A stretch of DNA of 64,000 bases from an uncultured Roseibium sp. (GTDB lineage Bacteria; Pseudomonadota; Alphaproteobacteria; Rhizobiales; Stappiaceae), in the NCBI RefSeq assembly GCF_947499295.1, contig NZ_CANMNP010000005.1, forward strand, positions 62,001 through 126,000, written 5' to 3'. This document shows, in pieces, positions 26,837 to 35,837 of the stretch. Every line of letters begins with the position of its first letter. The stretch's first letter is position 1. The translations under genes were made by a program, and so were the position numbers. The notes beneath the pieces are model-generated. The model did not search any database and was not told the DNA's origin. It was given only the letters and a program-made list of their open reading frames with translations.

Positions 26837-27739
26837 ATGGATAATTCGTTGCCCAATTTGCCTCCCCTTTCACGTCTCAGACCCTTTGAGGCGGCTGCCC
26901 GATATGAGAGTTTTTCACTGGCGGCCGACGAGCTTGGGCTGACCCAGACCGCGGTCAGTAAGCAAATTGCCTTTTTGGAAGCTGAGCTGGGTTTAACGTT
27001 GTTTGAACGTCGAAACCGGGCCGTTTTCCTGACAGAGGACGGACGCAGGCTAGGTCAGATTGTCGGTTCGGCACTGTCGGAAATTGCCGCGGAAATTGCG
27101 GTCTTGCGCGGCAACCGCCGGGGTGGCGAACTGGTTCTTCATTGCCAGCTTTGTGAAGCTTTCTATTGGCTGATGCCGCGCCTCTCCAGGTTTCATCAAC
27201 AAAATCCGGGTATCGAGTTGCGGGTCGTGAGCGCTCAAAAGCCACTGACTCATGCATCAGGTGTTTTCGATGTCGCGATCCAGACGTCCGGACGTGCTTC
27301 AGGATCTGCCCGCCTGGCTTTCACGGCTGCTGACGAAATTTTTCCGGTTTGCGCACCAACGCTGGCCGAGCAAGCTGTACCGCCTGTCGAGCCGTCATCG
27401 CTTGTGACCTATCCGCTTCTTACCCATGTCGTTGTCCCACAGGACTGGATGACCTGGCCGGAGTGGTTCAAAGGTGTTGGTGCATCGATGCCGCACAAGC
27501 CTCGTTTCGTTGAATTTGACAGCTATCCCCTTGCGCTTCAGGCCGCCGTTGCGGGGCAAGGCATCGCGCTCGGATGGCGGCGGACAACCGAAGGCATGAT
27601 CAGTGAAGGCAAATTGATCCGGCCGTGCGCTCAATTCGTGTCGCGGCCCACCGAAATTTCCGTCTATCGCGCCGCTGGACGTGACGAACACAAGGGTACG
27701 GAGCGCCTGCTGGACTGGCTTGAGAACGAACTGGCGTAG
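26837..27739 (+). CDS. LysR-family transcriptional regulator (GcvA-like)
   Basis: 300-residue LysR protein of the GcvA/AmpR type, recognised by LPPLSRLRPFEAAARYESF and SLAADELGLTQTAVSKQIAF in the DNA-binding half and FLTEDGRRLGQIV in the linker. The effector domain has DVAIQTSGR and AAVAGQGIALGW, family-typical. It is divergent from the DMT transporter, so that gene is the probable target and the shared 97-bp gap the probable operator region. Confidence 0.9.
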   Translation: MDNSLPNLPPLSRLRPFEAAARYESFSLAADELGLTQTAVSKQIAFLEAELGLTLFERRNRAVFLTEDGRRLGQIVGSALSEIAAEIAVLRGNRRGGELVLHCQLCEAFYWLMPRLSRFHQQNPGIELRVVSAQKPLTHASGVFDVAIQTSGRASGSARLAFTAADEIFPVCAPTLAEQAVPPVEPSSLVTYPLLTHVVVPQDWMTWPEWFKGVGASMPHKPRFVEFDSYPLALQAAVAGQGIALGWRRTTEGMISEGKLIRPCAQFVSRPTEISVYRAAGRDEHKGTERLLDWLENELA

Positions 27740-27817
27740 TAATGGCCAAGACACCACCGAATAGCAGCCGGTGCTCGATTTCGTGAAGCTCCCGCGCTGC
27801 AATTCATAGAATAGCTC

Positions 27818-28750
27818 TCAGTCTGCCAAAAAGTCTTTCGCGTTTTCTGCTTCTGTGTTCCTGGAATTTTTCGCTAAATTGATGAAAGCGCGCAGTCGGC
27901 GCGTCATATGTTTTTTACTGCGATAATTGATCGAATAACGTGGCAGAGTGGATAAGTGCCCGGACAAGACTTCAATCACTTTGCCATTTGCGATCTGAGA
28001 CGCTGCAACGTCTTTGTAAACATATGCCAACCCAAGGCCGGAGGATGCATAGCGCAATAGCGACCGCATATCGTTCGTTGTCAGTCTTGGCTTTGGTTGA
28101 AGTGTAAAGTTTCCATTTGGACCACTGAATTCCCAAGGGGCAATCCGGTCTCTTCGACCGAAGGCAAAGCAGATCGAAGCGTGGCTGAGAATGTCCTCTG
28201 GACGCTTGGGAGTGCCCCTTTCGTCCAGATAACTTTGGGCCGCAACAATCGACATGCGGAGTTCCGGACCGACCGGAACCGCGTGCGTGTCCGGGGCTAA
28301 CAGGGTGTTTGCACGAATGGCGGCATCTATACCTGTTGAGAGCAGGTCCACCTTTTTGTCATCGTAGATCAATTCGACATCGACTGCGGGATATCGGGTT
28401 GCGAATTGGGCAGTCAGTTCGTCCAGGAAAAACGGTCCCGCGCTGTAGGGAGCAGACAGCCGCAATGTACCCGCAATTTCGTCCCGCTTTTCATTGAGAT
28501 CATTGAGGGCTTCTTCCAAATCGGCAATAGCTGGCAAACTGCGGTCGTAAAACTGCTCGCCAATCGGGGTCAGCGCGACAGAACGGGTCGATCTTTCGAA
28601 GAGCCTGACGCCAAGCCGGTCCTCAAACCGTTGAACGGCTTCGCTGATAGATGCCGGCGATCGGTGCAGGTGTTCAGCAGCTGCACGAAAGCCGCCTCGT
28701 CGCGCAACCTCTACAAAGATCCGGATATCGCTAAAGCCGTTGCGAGTCAT
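27818..28750 (-). CDS. LysR-family transcriptional regulator
   Basis: 310-residue LysR protein of the group similar to the one at 8014. DNA-binding half: DIRIFVEVARRGGFRAAAEH, RSPASISEAVQRFEDRLG, LFERSTRSVALTPIGEQFYD. Effector half begins GTLRLSAPYSAGPFFLDEL and includes IRANTLLAPDTHAVPVGP and SSGLGLAYVYKDV. Divergent from the two NTF2-like genes, with 214 bp between, so it may control them. Effector unknown. Confidence 0.9.
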   Translation of the reverse strand: MTRNGFSDIRIFVEVARRGGFRAAAEHLHRSPASISEAVQRFEDRLGVRLFERSTRSVALTPIGEQFYDRSLPAIADLEEALNDLNEKRDEIAGTLRLSAPYSAGPFFLDELTAQFATRYPAVDVELIYDDKKVDLLSTGIDAAIRANTLLAPDTHAVPVGPELRMSIVAAQSYLDERGTPKRPEDILSHASICFAFGRRDRIAPWEFSGPNGNFTLQPKPRLTTNDMRSLLRYASSGLGLAYVYKDVAASQIANGKVIEVLSGHLSTLPRYSINYRSKKHMTRRLRAFINLAKNSRNTEAENAKDFLAD

Positions 28751-28964
28751 TGTTCGTTTTTTCGATCACTAAGTTAGGAAATAGATGGGTTTTCCATACG
28801 ATAGCATCCACCTATCTTCTCAACAAGCGGCACAAGACCAACACCAGAAACCGAGTAGGGACAGAAGTGGCTGATGCCAATTGTTCGCGAAAACCGGAGG
28901 GCCTTTCGGCAACGGGTTCTGTTCGGTTGACCGGCTGTGGTGCGAAAAGGAATGGAGAGAATTC

Positions 28965-29351
28965 ATGAGCAAGAGAGAAGAAATTCAAGCTGTCATCAAC
29001 ATTTGGAACCAAGGCCTGGACAGCGGTGATATCGAAGCGATGATCAGTACCTGTCACGAAAGGGTTCTGACCGTGAATGAACGACAGCCTGTAACGGTCG
29101 GCATTCAGGCTATACGGGACAAATACATTCCGAGAATTGAAGCTGCGGAAATCACCTCAGGTTACGATATTGAAGAACTTCAGTTCTTCGATGACGTCGC
29201 AGTTGTCTCCGGTCGTTTCTACGGCACCATGAAGATGCGGGACACCGGAAAAGAGCGCAGTCCTGAGGGCCGATTGGTCATCGTCTACAAACGCGACGAG
29301 ACAGGTGCATGGAAAATGGTCCTCGATATCGACAACAACGGTCCGGCCTAA
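28965..29351 (+). CDS. SnoaL/NTF2-like (DUF4440-type) protein
   Basis: 128-residue single-domain protein of the NTF2-like cone fold. The N-terminal helices (EEIQAVINIWNQGLDSGDIE, AMISTCHERVLTVNE) and the strand sequence (DVAVVSGRFYGTMKM, GRLVIVYKRDETGAWKMVLD) match the SgcJ/DUF4440 type, often found as small hydrolases, isomerases or binding proteins. ATG at 28965 has GGAGAG nine bases upstream and begins the domain; a longer frame from 28881 adds unlike sequence. The next gene is a second NTF2-like protein of the same length. No specific function can be assigned. Confidence 0.82.
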   Translation: MSKREEIQAVINIWNQGLDSGDIEAMISTCHERVLTVNERQPVTVGIQAIRDKYIPRIEAAEITSGYDIEELQFFDDVAVVSGRFYGTMKMRDTGKERSPEGRLVIVYKRDETGAWKMVLDIDNNGPA

Positions 29352-29455
29352 GCTCGACGGCGGCGAATGTCCAAGAGGATTTGGTGTTCGCACGTCGTGT
29401 CTTCGACACCTCGCTGTTTGCGACCGACTTTCTTCCCAGGCCGAATGAGGTTCCC

Positions 29456-29842
29456 ATGACCAAACGAATTGCCCATCAACCCCGCGAGATTGCGGAGTGC
29501 GTCAGCGCTTTCCTGCAAGAAGGAGATCTCGCCGGAATTACGTCAATGTTCCACCCGGATTGTCGGATCTATTTTCCCCCAGACGAGCCTCCGCTTACCG
29601 GATTGGCCGGTGCTCAAACTGCGTTCGAAGATTTTCTGGACATACGCCCGGAGATCAGGAGCGAAGTCTTCAGCGAGATCGTATGTGGTGACGTTGCTTT
29701 GCTGCGCGCAAACTGGAGCGTTGTTTCTCCAGACGGCACGATTTTGGCTGAAGGTAAGTCAACGGAAGTTGCAAAGAAACTCGAAAACGGTGGTTGGGGT
29801 TATCTGATTGATTGCCCCTATGGACCACCTTCGCTTGCATAA
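29456..29842 (+). CDS. SnoaL/NTF2-like protein, second of a pair
   Basis: 128 residues, exactly as long as the preceding NTF2-like protein but clearly diverged from it. REIAECVSAFLQEGDLAGIT and SMFHPDCRIYFPPDEPPLTG are the helix-plus-first-strand part of a SnoaL-like fold; VALLRANWSVVSPDGTILAE and KSTEVAKKLENGGWGYLID are late strands. ATG at 29456 has TGAGG upstream; the longer frame from 29309 overlaps its neighbour. The pair may form one enzyme or a heteromer. Function unknown. Confidence 0.78.
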   Translation: MTKRIAHQPREIAECVSAFLQEGDLAGITSMFHPDCRIYFPPDEPPLTGLAGAQTAFEDFLDIRPEIRSEVFSEIVCGDVALLRANWSVVSPDGTILAEGKSTEVAKKLENGGWGYLIDCPYGPPSLA

Positions 29843-29972
29843 CTGATTGATCAAAAGCGGTGCCCAACCCAAGAGCGTGAGTTTTTGCCTTGTGTGGCAT
29901 TTTCAGACGGAGTGAGTGACGCGCAAAACAGAACTTTTCAGACAGGATCGGGATGGTAGCCAATGATACCAA

Positions 29973-31001
29973 CTATTGGGTCTTGAAGCCCTGCCGATAG
30001 TCTGAGGGTGCGACACCCAGAAGACGCAGAAAGGCCCGGCGCATACGCTCTTCGTCGTTGAACCCGCATTGCGTCGCAATTCGCTTGATACTGATGTCCG
30101 TCGTTTCCAACAGATCCCGGGCCTTTTCCGTGCGCATTGCTTCAACGGCCTTGGCGGGTGTCAAACCCATCTGTTTGGAATAGAGCCTGGAGAAATTGCG
30201 GGCGCTCATGTTCACACGCTCCGCCATGGCGTCCACCCGGAGGTCGCATTGCAGGTTGTCTGCAAGCCAGTGATGGAGTTCCTCAAACCGTCCGGCTGTA
30301 TCAAGCAGCTGGCGATCCAAAACCGGACTGAATTGCGACTGGCCGCCAGATCTGACCATATGAGTAACCATGGATCTTGCTACCTTAAGTGCCGCTTGCC
30401 GCCCAAGATCCTCAGAGACAATAGCCAGAGCCAGATCCATCCCTGCCGTGATACCGGCAGACGTCCAGATGTGGCCGTCCTTTATATAAATGGGGTCGAC
30501 TTCCACCCGCACGCCTGGAAAGGTCTCTGCAAGCATTTTGCAGTCCTCCCAGTGCGTCACGGCTCTGCGACCTTCAAGCAGGCCTGCAGCTGCAAGGATC
30601 AATGCGCCTGAGCAGACCGAGCAGATGCGGTCGGCATTGGCTGCCAGCAACTTCACTTCCTGAAGGAAATCTGCATCCAGCATTGCATGGTTGGCACCGT
30701 CTCCACCAACGACAACGAGTGTATTGATCGGCTGATCCCGGTATCGGGCAACTGGCTCGCTCGGGATTGGAACCACCGTGTTCGTCCGCACCATTTCACC
30801 TGTGCTGGATACCACGGCACATGCGTAGCCGTTTTTGTCTGTGGCCAGTTCGAGTGCATGGCTGAAAACCTGCAAAGGGCCGACAAGATCAAGGAGTACG
30901 ATGTCGGGATAAACGAGAAAGACAACAAGTCTCGGGGCATTGGTGCGCTCAGGTGAGTTGGCAGAAAACGAGGTCATGTTGCCATTCATGCCATAGCGCA
31001 A
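29973..31001 (-). CDS. GlxA-type AraC regulator with DJ-1/PfpI domain
   Basis: 342-residue regulator. The N-terminal DJ-1/PfpI domain covers about 22-190 (LVVFLVYPDIVLLDLVGPLQ, VVGGDGANHAM); its nucleophile-elbow position reads RICSVCSGALILAAAGLL, so a Cys is present as in class I amidotransferase folds. The AraC helix-turn-helix fills about 240-340 (MAERVNMSARNFSRLYSKQM, ISIKRIATQCGFNDEERMRR). The start may be 31001 or an in-frame ATG slightly downstream (MNGNMTSF). Divergent from DUF1272, convergent with the NTF2-like pair. Ligand unknown; relatives sense nitrogenous small molecules. Confidence 0.9.
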   Translation of the reverse strand: MRYGMNGNMTSFSANSPERTNAPRLVVFLVYPDIVLLDLVGPLQVFSHALELATDKNGYACAVVSSTGEMVRTNTVVPIPSEPVARYRDQPINTLVVVGGDGANHAMLDADFLQEVKLLAANADRICSVCSGALILAAAGLLEGRRAVTHWEDCKMLAETFPGVRVEVDPIYIKDGHIWTSAGITAGMDLALAIVSEDLGRQAALKVARSMVTHMVRSGGQSQFSPVLDRQLLDTAGRFEELHHWLADNLQCDLRVDAMAERVNMSARNFSRLYSKQMGLTPAKAVEAMRTEKARDLLETTDISIKRIATQCGFNDEERMRRAFLRLLGVAPSDYRQGFKTQ

Positions 31002-31038
31002 ATTGGTAGTCTATGCGAAGACACGAAGGAGACACGTC

Positions 31039-31293
31039 ATGCTGTTGCTCAAACCGAATTGCGAGTGTTGCGACAAAGACCTTCCGCCAAGCGCTGTCGA
31101 CGCGCGTATGTGCACATTTGAATGCACGTTTTGTGCGGATTGCGCCGAAACGAGGTTTGGAAACATCTGCCCAAATTGCGGTGGCAACCTTGTTGAACGA
31201 CCGATCCGACCAGCAAGACATCTTTTGAAGAACCCGGCATCTACAAAACGGTTTACGAAGTCGCATGGCGAATGCGCGGACATTTATGCATAA
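31039..31293 (+). CDS. DUF1272 zinc-ribbon-like protein
   Basis: 84-residue cysteine-rich protein of the DUF1272 family. LKPNCECCDKDLPPSAVDAR, then CTFECTFCADCAETRFG and CPNCGGNLVERPIRPA, give at least four CxxC-like pairs, enough for two zinc sites. The start at 31039 is set by AAGGAGA nine bases upstream and by the family N-terminus (MLLLKPNCECC). Function unknown. It overlaps no gene; the PTP-like gene starts 14 bp after it, so the two share a transcript. Confidence 0.88.
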   Translation: MLLLKPNCECCDKDLPPSAVDARMCTFECTFCADCAETRFGNICPNCGGNLVERPIRPARHLLKNPASTKRFTKSHGECADIYA

Positions 31294-31306
31294 CTCCGGA
31301 GGTGTG

Positions 31307-31786
31307 ATGCGCGACTTGCCAAACATATTGAACTGGCGGCGACTGACTGAGCTGATCACGTCCTCGGGTCAGCCAACAGAAGAGCAGTTTGCAGAACTTA
31401 AGAAACTGGGCGTGACCCATGTCATCAATCTTGGACCGCATCATAACAAGGGGGCGCTTGAGGACGAGCCGGGTACGCTTTCAGAACTTGGTCTGGAATA
31501 CATCTATATCCCTGTGGAGTTCGACGATCCGACGGACGAAAATTTCGAGGCATTCCGCGATGCTCTGGAGAGCCTTCCTGCGACACAGGTCCATGTGCAT
31601 TGTATTTACAACGCACGTGTCAGCGCCTTCTTTTATCGATATGCAAAAGCCGGGCGCGGACTTTCGGAAGCAGACGCCTTTTCCCTCATGGATGGAATAT
31701 GGAGGCCCGGCAATGACTGGGCGCAGTTTATCGGCTGCCAGGATGCGGTGGGCCAACCAAACCGCTATGCCGGGGAGGATTACTGA
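31307..31786 (+). CDS. Protein tyrosine phosphatase-like protein with CX4R loop
   Basis: 159 residues matching the bacterial protein-tyrosine-phosphatase-like family. INLGPHHNKGALEDEPGTLS and IYIPVEFDDPTDENFEAF have the fold's early strands. The catalytic-loop position reads VHVHCIYNARVSAF: Cys is present but only four residues separate it from Arg, rather than the five of classical CX5R phosphatases. I recall this spacing in relatives, so it is probably a family trait and not a mutation; activity is doubtful. GGAGGTG precedes the ATG at 31307. Confidence 0.8.
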   Translation: MRDLPNILNWRRLTELITSSGQPTEEQFAELKKLGVTHVINLGPHHNKGALEDEPGTLSELGLEYIYIPVEFDDPTDENFEAFRDALESLPATQVHVHCIYNARVSAFFYRYAKAGRGLSEADAFSLMDGIWRPGNDWAQFIGCQDAVGQPNRYAGEDY

Positions 31787-32039
31787 AAAACCGTTGAACG
31801 CCGCACGCGACTGAAAGACGCCCTGCTTTTCGCAAGTGCAGCGCAATTGAAACATTTCGAAATGATTGACACATACTGCTGCAAATCAGCCGGACTAGCT
31901 TCTCTTTAACGGGCTGGGACAACCTGAGACTTCGCCTTTAGGAATTTATCGGTTGAAGGTTCTTACCTCAGGTAGTTTCATACCCAATAGGAAACGACCC
32001 CGAACAAACCGGGGCGCCTTCTAAAGGGAAGAAGCGATT
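31787..32039. promoter_or_regulatory. Upstream region of the acyl-CoA ligase/ABC operon
   Basis: 253 bp without a gene. It must hold the promoter of the seven-gene operon. A small hairpin, CCCCG with CGGGG around AACAAAC, lies at about 31999-32015. GGGAAG at about 32027 is the ribosome site. No clear operator recognised. Confidence 0.4.
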
Positions 32040-34025
32040 ATGGTAGGGTCGGCCAGCGCCTCGTCGCGCGGGGAGGATACTTTTCCGAAAATCCTGATGC
32101 GCAACGCAAAGGTATTCGGAAACCGGACAGCATTCCGGGAAAAGGATCTGGGGATCTGGCAAAGCTGGACCTGGTCCGAGGTGTCAGATGAAATCCGCGC
32201 ATTTTCCATCGGATTGAAAACTCTGGGTCTGGAACCTGGAGACAAAATCGCAATCGTCGGGTCGAACCGGCCACGACTTTACTGGTCGATGGTCGCAGCG
32301 CAGGCCATTGGCGCTGTGCCCGTGCCAGTTTATGCCGACAGTGTGGCGGAAGAGATGGCGTATGTTCTCGGACATGCCGAGATCAAATTCGCCGCTGTTC
32401 AGGATCAGGAACAGGTCGACAAATTGTTGTCGATGACAGACGAAGTCACGACGCTGAAACACATTGTCTATGACGAACCGCGCGGACTTCGCGACTACGA
32501 CCACACGCATTTGCACGATTTTGAATCCGTCGGTGATCTGGGTCGTGAGCAATTGTCGAAGTCTGCATCGCTGGCAACCGAATGGGAGCAGGGGTTTGCC
32601 GACAGCAAGGGCACCGATATTGCGGTTATGCTTTATACGTCCGGCACCACCGGGCGTCCCAAAGGCGTGATGCTTTCTTTCGACAATCTGGTGATCTCCG
32701 CCAGGAACGCCAACATCTTCGACCATCTGAATGAAACCGAAGAGGTTCTGGCCTATTTGCCCATGGCCTGGATCGGCGATCACGTCTTTTCTCTGGCTCA
32801 GGCTTTTACCGCCGGGTACTGCGTCAACTGTCCTGAAGGTATGGACACCATTGACGTGGACCGGCGTGAAATTGCACCGACCTATTTCTTCGCGCCGCCG
32901 CGCGTGTTTGAAAACATGCTCACCATGATCATGGTACGGATGGAGGATGCCGGTAAAACAAAACGCGCCATGTTCAATTATTTCATGGATCTGGCGCGGA
33001 CTGTCGGCGAGAAAATCCTCAATGGCGAAGACGTCGGCCTCAAGGATCGCTTGCTCTACAAACTTGGAGAGTTCTGCGTTTATGGACCGCTCAAGAACCG
33101 AATGGGCCTGACCCGCATGAAGGTAGGCTACACTGCAGGTGAAGCCATTGGCCCTGAAATCTTCCAGTTTTACCGGGCGCTCGGCCTGAACCTCAAGCAG
33201 CTTTATGGCCAGACCGAAGCCAGCGTTTACATCACGCTTCAGCCAGATGGAGAGATCTTCGGCGATACGGTCGGCAAGCCTGCCCCGGATGTGGAGCTGA
33301 AAATCGCTGACAGCGGCGAAGTCATGTACCGGTCGCCAGGCGTCTTTGTGGGCTATTTCAAGAATGATGAGGCGACCGAGAAAACCAAGACCGCCGATGG
33401 GTGGGTGCACACAGGCGATGCAGGTATCATTGCCGAAAATGGGCATCTGAAAATCATCGACCGGGCAAAGGATGTCGGCAAGCTTAACGATGGGGCCCTG
33501 TTCGCGCCGAAATACCTTGAGAACAAGCTCAAATTCTTCCCCAACATCAAGGAAGCCGTTGCCTTTGGCCATGAGCGGGACGTGGCGGCGGTCTTCATCA
33601 ATATCGACCTGACGGCCGTTGGGTCCTGGGCGGAGCGCAACAACGTCAACTATGCCTCCTATCAGGAGCTGGCCGCCAATCCCGATGTTTATGCGATGAT
33701 CGAAAGCCACGTCGATCAGGTAAACCGGGATCTCTCCAGGGAGCCGATGATGGCAGGCGCACAGATCAGACGGTTCCTGATCCTGCATAAGGAACTGGAT
33801 GCGGATGACGGAGAACTGACGCGGACGCAGAAGGTTCGCCGGTCCTTTATCGCCGAGCGCTATGACCCGCTGATCGAAGCGCTTTACGACGGCTCGACTT
33901 CCAAGCACGTGAAGACCGAAGTGACCTTCGAAGATGGCCGCAAGGGCGCAATCGAAGCGACCGTCGAGATCCGCGACATGAATTCCTACGAGGCCGGCAA
34001 GGGCTTTCAGGAGGCTGCCGAATGA
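32040..34025 (+). CDS. Long-chain-type acyl-CoA ligase (AMP-forming)
   Basis: 661-residue ANL-superfamily ligase that would adenylate a carboxylic acid and pass it to CoA. The phosphate loop is VMLYTSGTTGRPKGVMLS near residue 195; YLPMAWIGDHVFSLAQ and QLYGQTEASVY follow; GWVHTGDAGIIAENGHLKII marks the hinge region. Size and the C-terminal part fit the long-chain (FAA/ACSL) branch. The last four bases overlap livG (ATGA), and five ABC-transporter genes plus a PaaK-like gene follow, so this enzyme likely traps an imported acid as its CoA ester. The true substrate (fatty or aromatic acid) is not shown. Confidence 0.9.
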   Translation: MVGSASASSRGEDTFPKILMRNAKVFGNRTAFREKDLGIWQSWTWSEVSDEIRAFSIGLKTLGLEPGDKIAIVGSNRPRLYWSMVAAQAIGAVPVPVYADSVAEEMAYVLGHAEIKFAAVQDQEQVDKLLSMTDEVTTLKHIVYDEPRGLRDYDHTHLHDFESVGDLGREQLSKSASLATEWEQGFADSKGTDIAVMLYTSGTTGRPKGVMLSFDNLVISARNANIFDHLNETEEVLAYLPMAWIGDHVFSLAQAFTAGYCVNCPEGMDTIDVDRREIAPTYFFAPPRVFENMLTMIMVRMEDAGKTKRAMFNYFMDLARTVGEKILNGEDVGLKDRLLYKLGEFCVYGPLKNRMGLTRMKVGYTAGEAIGPEIFQFYRALGLNLKQLYGQTEASVYITLQPDGEIFGDTVGKPAPDVELKIADSGEVMYRSPGVFVGYFKNDEATEKTKTADGWVHTGDAGIIAENGHLKIIDRAKDVGKLNDGALFAPKYLENKLKFFPNIKEAVAFGHERDVAAVFINIDLTAVGSWAERNNVNYASYQELAANPDVYAMIESHVDQVNRDLSREPMMAGAQIRRFLILHKELDADDGELTRTQKVRRSFIAERYDPLIEALYDGSTSKHVKTEVTFEDGRKGAIEATVEIRDMNSYEAGKGFQEAAE

Positions 34026-34849
34026 ATGCCCTGGTATCGGAAAAGGAACTGGAGCCTGCCGGCTCCTCTGAACCGGTCGCGCGCGAGGAACTGTTGCGTG
34101 TCGACAATGTCTCGCTGTCTTTTGGTGGCGTCAAAGCGATCACCGACATTTCCTTCGATATCTTGAAGGGCGAAATCCGCGCGATCATCGGCCCGAATGG
34201 TGCCGGCAAGACATCGATGCTCAATGTCATAAACGGGTTTTATCATCCCCAGCACGGCACAATTACCTGGCAAGGAAAAGTGCGGCGGAAGATGAAACCT
34301 TATGAGGCCGCCAGCCAGGGAATTGCCCGCACCTTCCAGAACGTTGCCTTGTTCAAGGGAATGACCACTCTGGACAACATCATGTCCGGCAGATCATTGA
34401 AAATGAACAAGAATTTTTTCTGGCAACTGATGTGGCGTGGTCCGGCAGAACGCGAAGAGATCGAACATCGCAAGAAGGTCGAGGACATAATCGACTTCCT
34501 CGAAATTCAGGCAATCCGCAAGACGCCGGTTGGGCGATTGCCTTACGGCCTGCAAAAGCGGGTTGAACTTGGCAGGGCGCTTGCCATGGAGCCCGATCTG
34601 CTTTTGCTCGACGAGCCAATGGCCGGAATGAACCTGGAAGAAAAAGAAGACATGAGCCGGTTCATTCTCGATGTGAATCAGGAATTCGGCACGACCATCG
34701 CCCTGATTGAGCATGACATGGGAGTTGTCATGGATCTTTCCGACCGCGTGGTGGTTCTCGACTACGGCAAAAAGATCGCCGATGGCGCGCCTGAGGAAGT
34801 TCAGGCCAATCAGAATGTGATCGATGCATATCTCGGCGTGAGCCACTAG
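34022..34849 (+). CDS. ABC transporter ATPase, LivG type
   Basis: 275-residue ATPase of the hydrophobic-amino-acid transporter class. Walker A is IIGPNGAGKTSMLN, the signature loop is LPYGLQKRVELGRAL, Walker B is LLLLDEPMAGMNLEE and the switch His is in LIEHDMGVVMDLSD. The longer C-terminal part (VLDYGKKIADGAPEEVQANQ) is LivG-like. Translation is coupled to the acyl-CoA ligase by an ATGA overlap. Membrane partners are the next two genes. The system's ligand is probably a carboxylate handled by the ligases rather than leucine. Confidence 0.92.
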   Translation: MNALVSEKELEPAGSSEPVAREELLRVDNVSLSFGGVKAITDISFDILKGEIRAIIGPNGAGKTSMLNVINGFYHPQHGTITWQGKVRRKMKPYEAASQGIARTFQNVALFKGMTTLDNIMSGRSLKMNKNFFWQLMWRGPAEREEIEHRKKVEDIIDFLEIQAIRKTPVGRLPYGLQKRVELGRALAMEPDLLLLDEPMAGMNLEEKEDMSRFILDVNQEFGTTIALIEHDMGVVMDLSDRVVVLDYGKKIADGAPEEVQANQNVIDAYLGVSH

Positions 34850-34863
34850 GGGGAAACTGGACC

Positions 34864-35817
34864 ATGCTTTACGACATCTTCATCGACCCCTTCGTCCAAA
34901 TGTACGAGATGCCGGATTTTTTCCTGCAGGTTCTTTGGGAAGGTTTCGTCGCCGGGATACTTTACGCTCTGATTGCGCTCGGCTTTGTGCTGATCTTCAA
35001 GGCGTCAGGTGTCTTCAATTTTGCCCAAGGCATTATGGTCGTGTTCGCCGGCCTGACGTTGGTTGGACTGCACGAAAACGGCGTTCCCGCCTACGTGGCT
35101 CTGCTGTTGACCATCGGCGTGATGGGAGTATTGGCCTATGGGGTCGAGCGGGTCGTGATGCGGCCACTTGTGAACCAGCCCGACATCATCCTTTTGATGG
35201 CGACCATCGGTCTGACCTACTTCCTGATCGGATTTGGCGAATTTGTATTCGGCGGTGAGCCGAAACAGATGATTACCGAGGAACTCGGTCTGCCAACAGG
35301 GTCGACAGCGTTTGAATTCGGCGAACGCGGGCTGGTGATCCTGCAGCATATCGATATCGCTGCCGCCGTTATCGCGGTCATCATGGTGGCCTCGCTCGGG
35401 ATCTTTTTCAACAAGACCCGGATTGGCCGGGCGCTGCGCGCGGTTGCCGACGATCACCAGGCAGCGCTGTCCGTCGGTATTTCTCTCAATCAGATCTGGG
35501 CCATCGTCTGGTTCGCTGCGGGGCTGGTCGCTCTGGCGACGGGCATCATGTGGGGCGCGCGCTCCGATGTGTCCTTCGCGCTTGAAATCGTGGCGTTCAA
35601 GGCCCTTCCGGTTCTCATTCTTGGCGGCTTTACATCCATTCCCGGCGCTATTGTTGGCGGACTCATCATCGGCTTCGGCGAAAAGATTGGTGAGCTCTAT
35701 TGGGGCGGGCTTGTCGGTGGCGGCATCGAATCCTGGCTCGCCTATATCATCGCACTGATCTTCCTGCTGTTCCGGCCTCAAGGCCTGTTCGGTGAACGCA
35801 TCATCGAACGGATTTAA
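34864..35817 (+). CDS. ABC transporter permease, LivH type
   Basis: 317-residue permease. It shows the LivH plan: LWEGFVAGILYALIALGFVL, FNFAQGIMVVFAGLTLV and YGVERVVMRPLVNQPDIILL early, RIGRALRAVADDHQAALSVG in the cytosolic coupling loop, and ALPVLILGGFTSIPGAIVGG later. About eight membrane helices. It starts 14 bp after the LivG-type ATPase gene and leads into the second permease. Confidence 0.92.
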   Translation: MLYDIFIDPFVQMYEMPDFFLQVLWEGFVAGILYALIALGFVLIFKASGVFNFAQGIMVVFAGLTLVGLHENGVPAYVALLLTIGVMGVLAYGVERVVMRPLVNQPDIILLMATIGLTYFLIGFGEFVFGGEPKQMITEELGLPTGSTAFEFGERGLVILQHIDIAAAVIAVIMVASLGIFFNKTRIGRALRAVADDHQAALSVGISLNQIWAIVWFAAGLVALATGIMWGARSDVSFALEIVAFKALPVLILGGFTSIPGAIVGGLIIGFGEKIGELYWGGLVGGGIESWLAYIIALIFLLFRPQGLFGERIIERI

Positions 35818-35837
35818 GAAAAAGAGGCTCCTGAACA

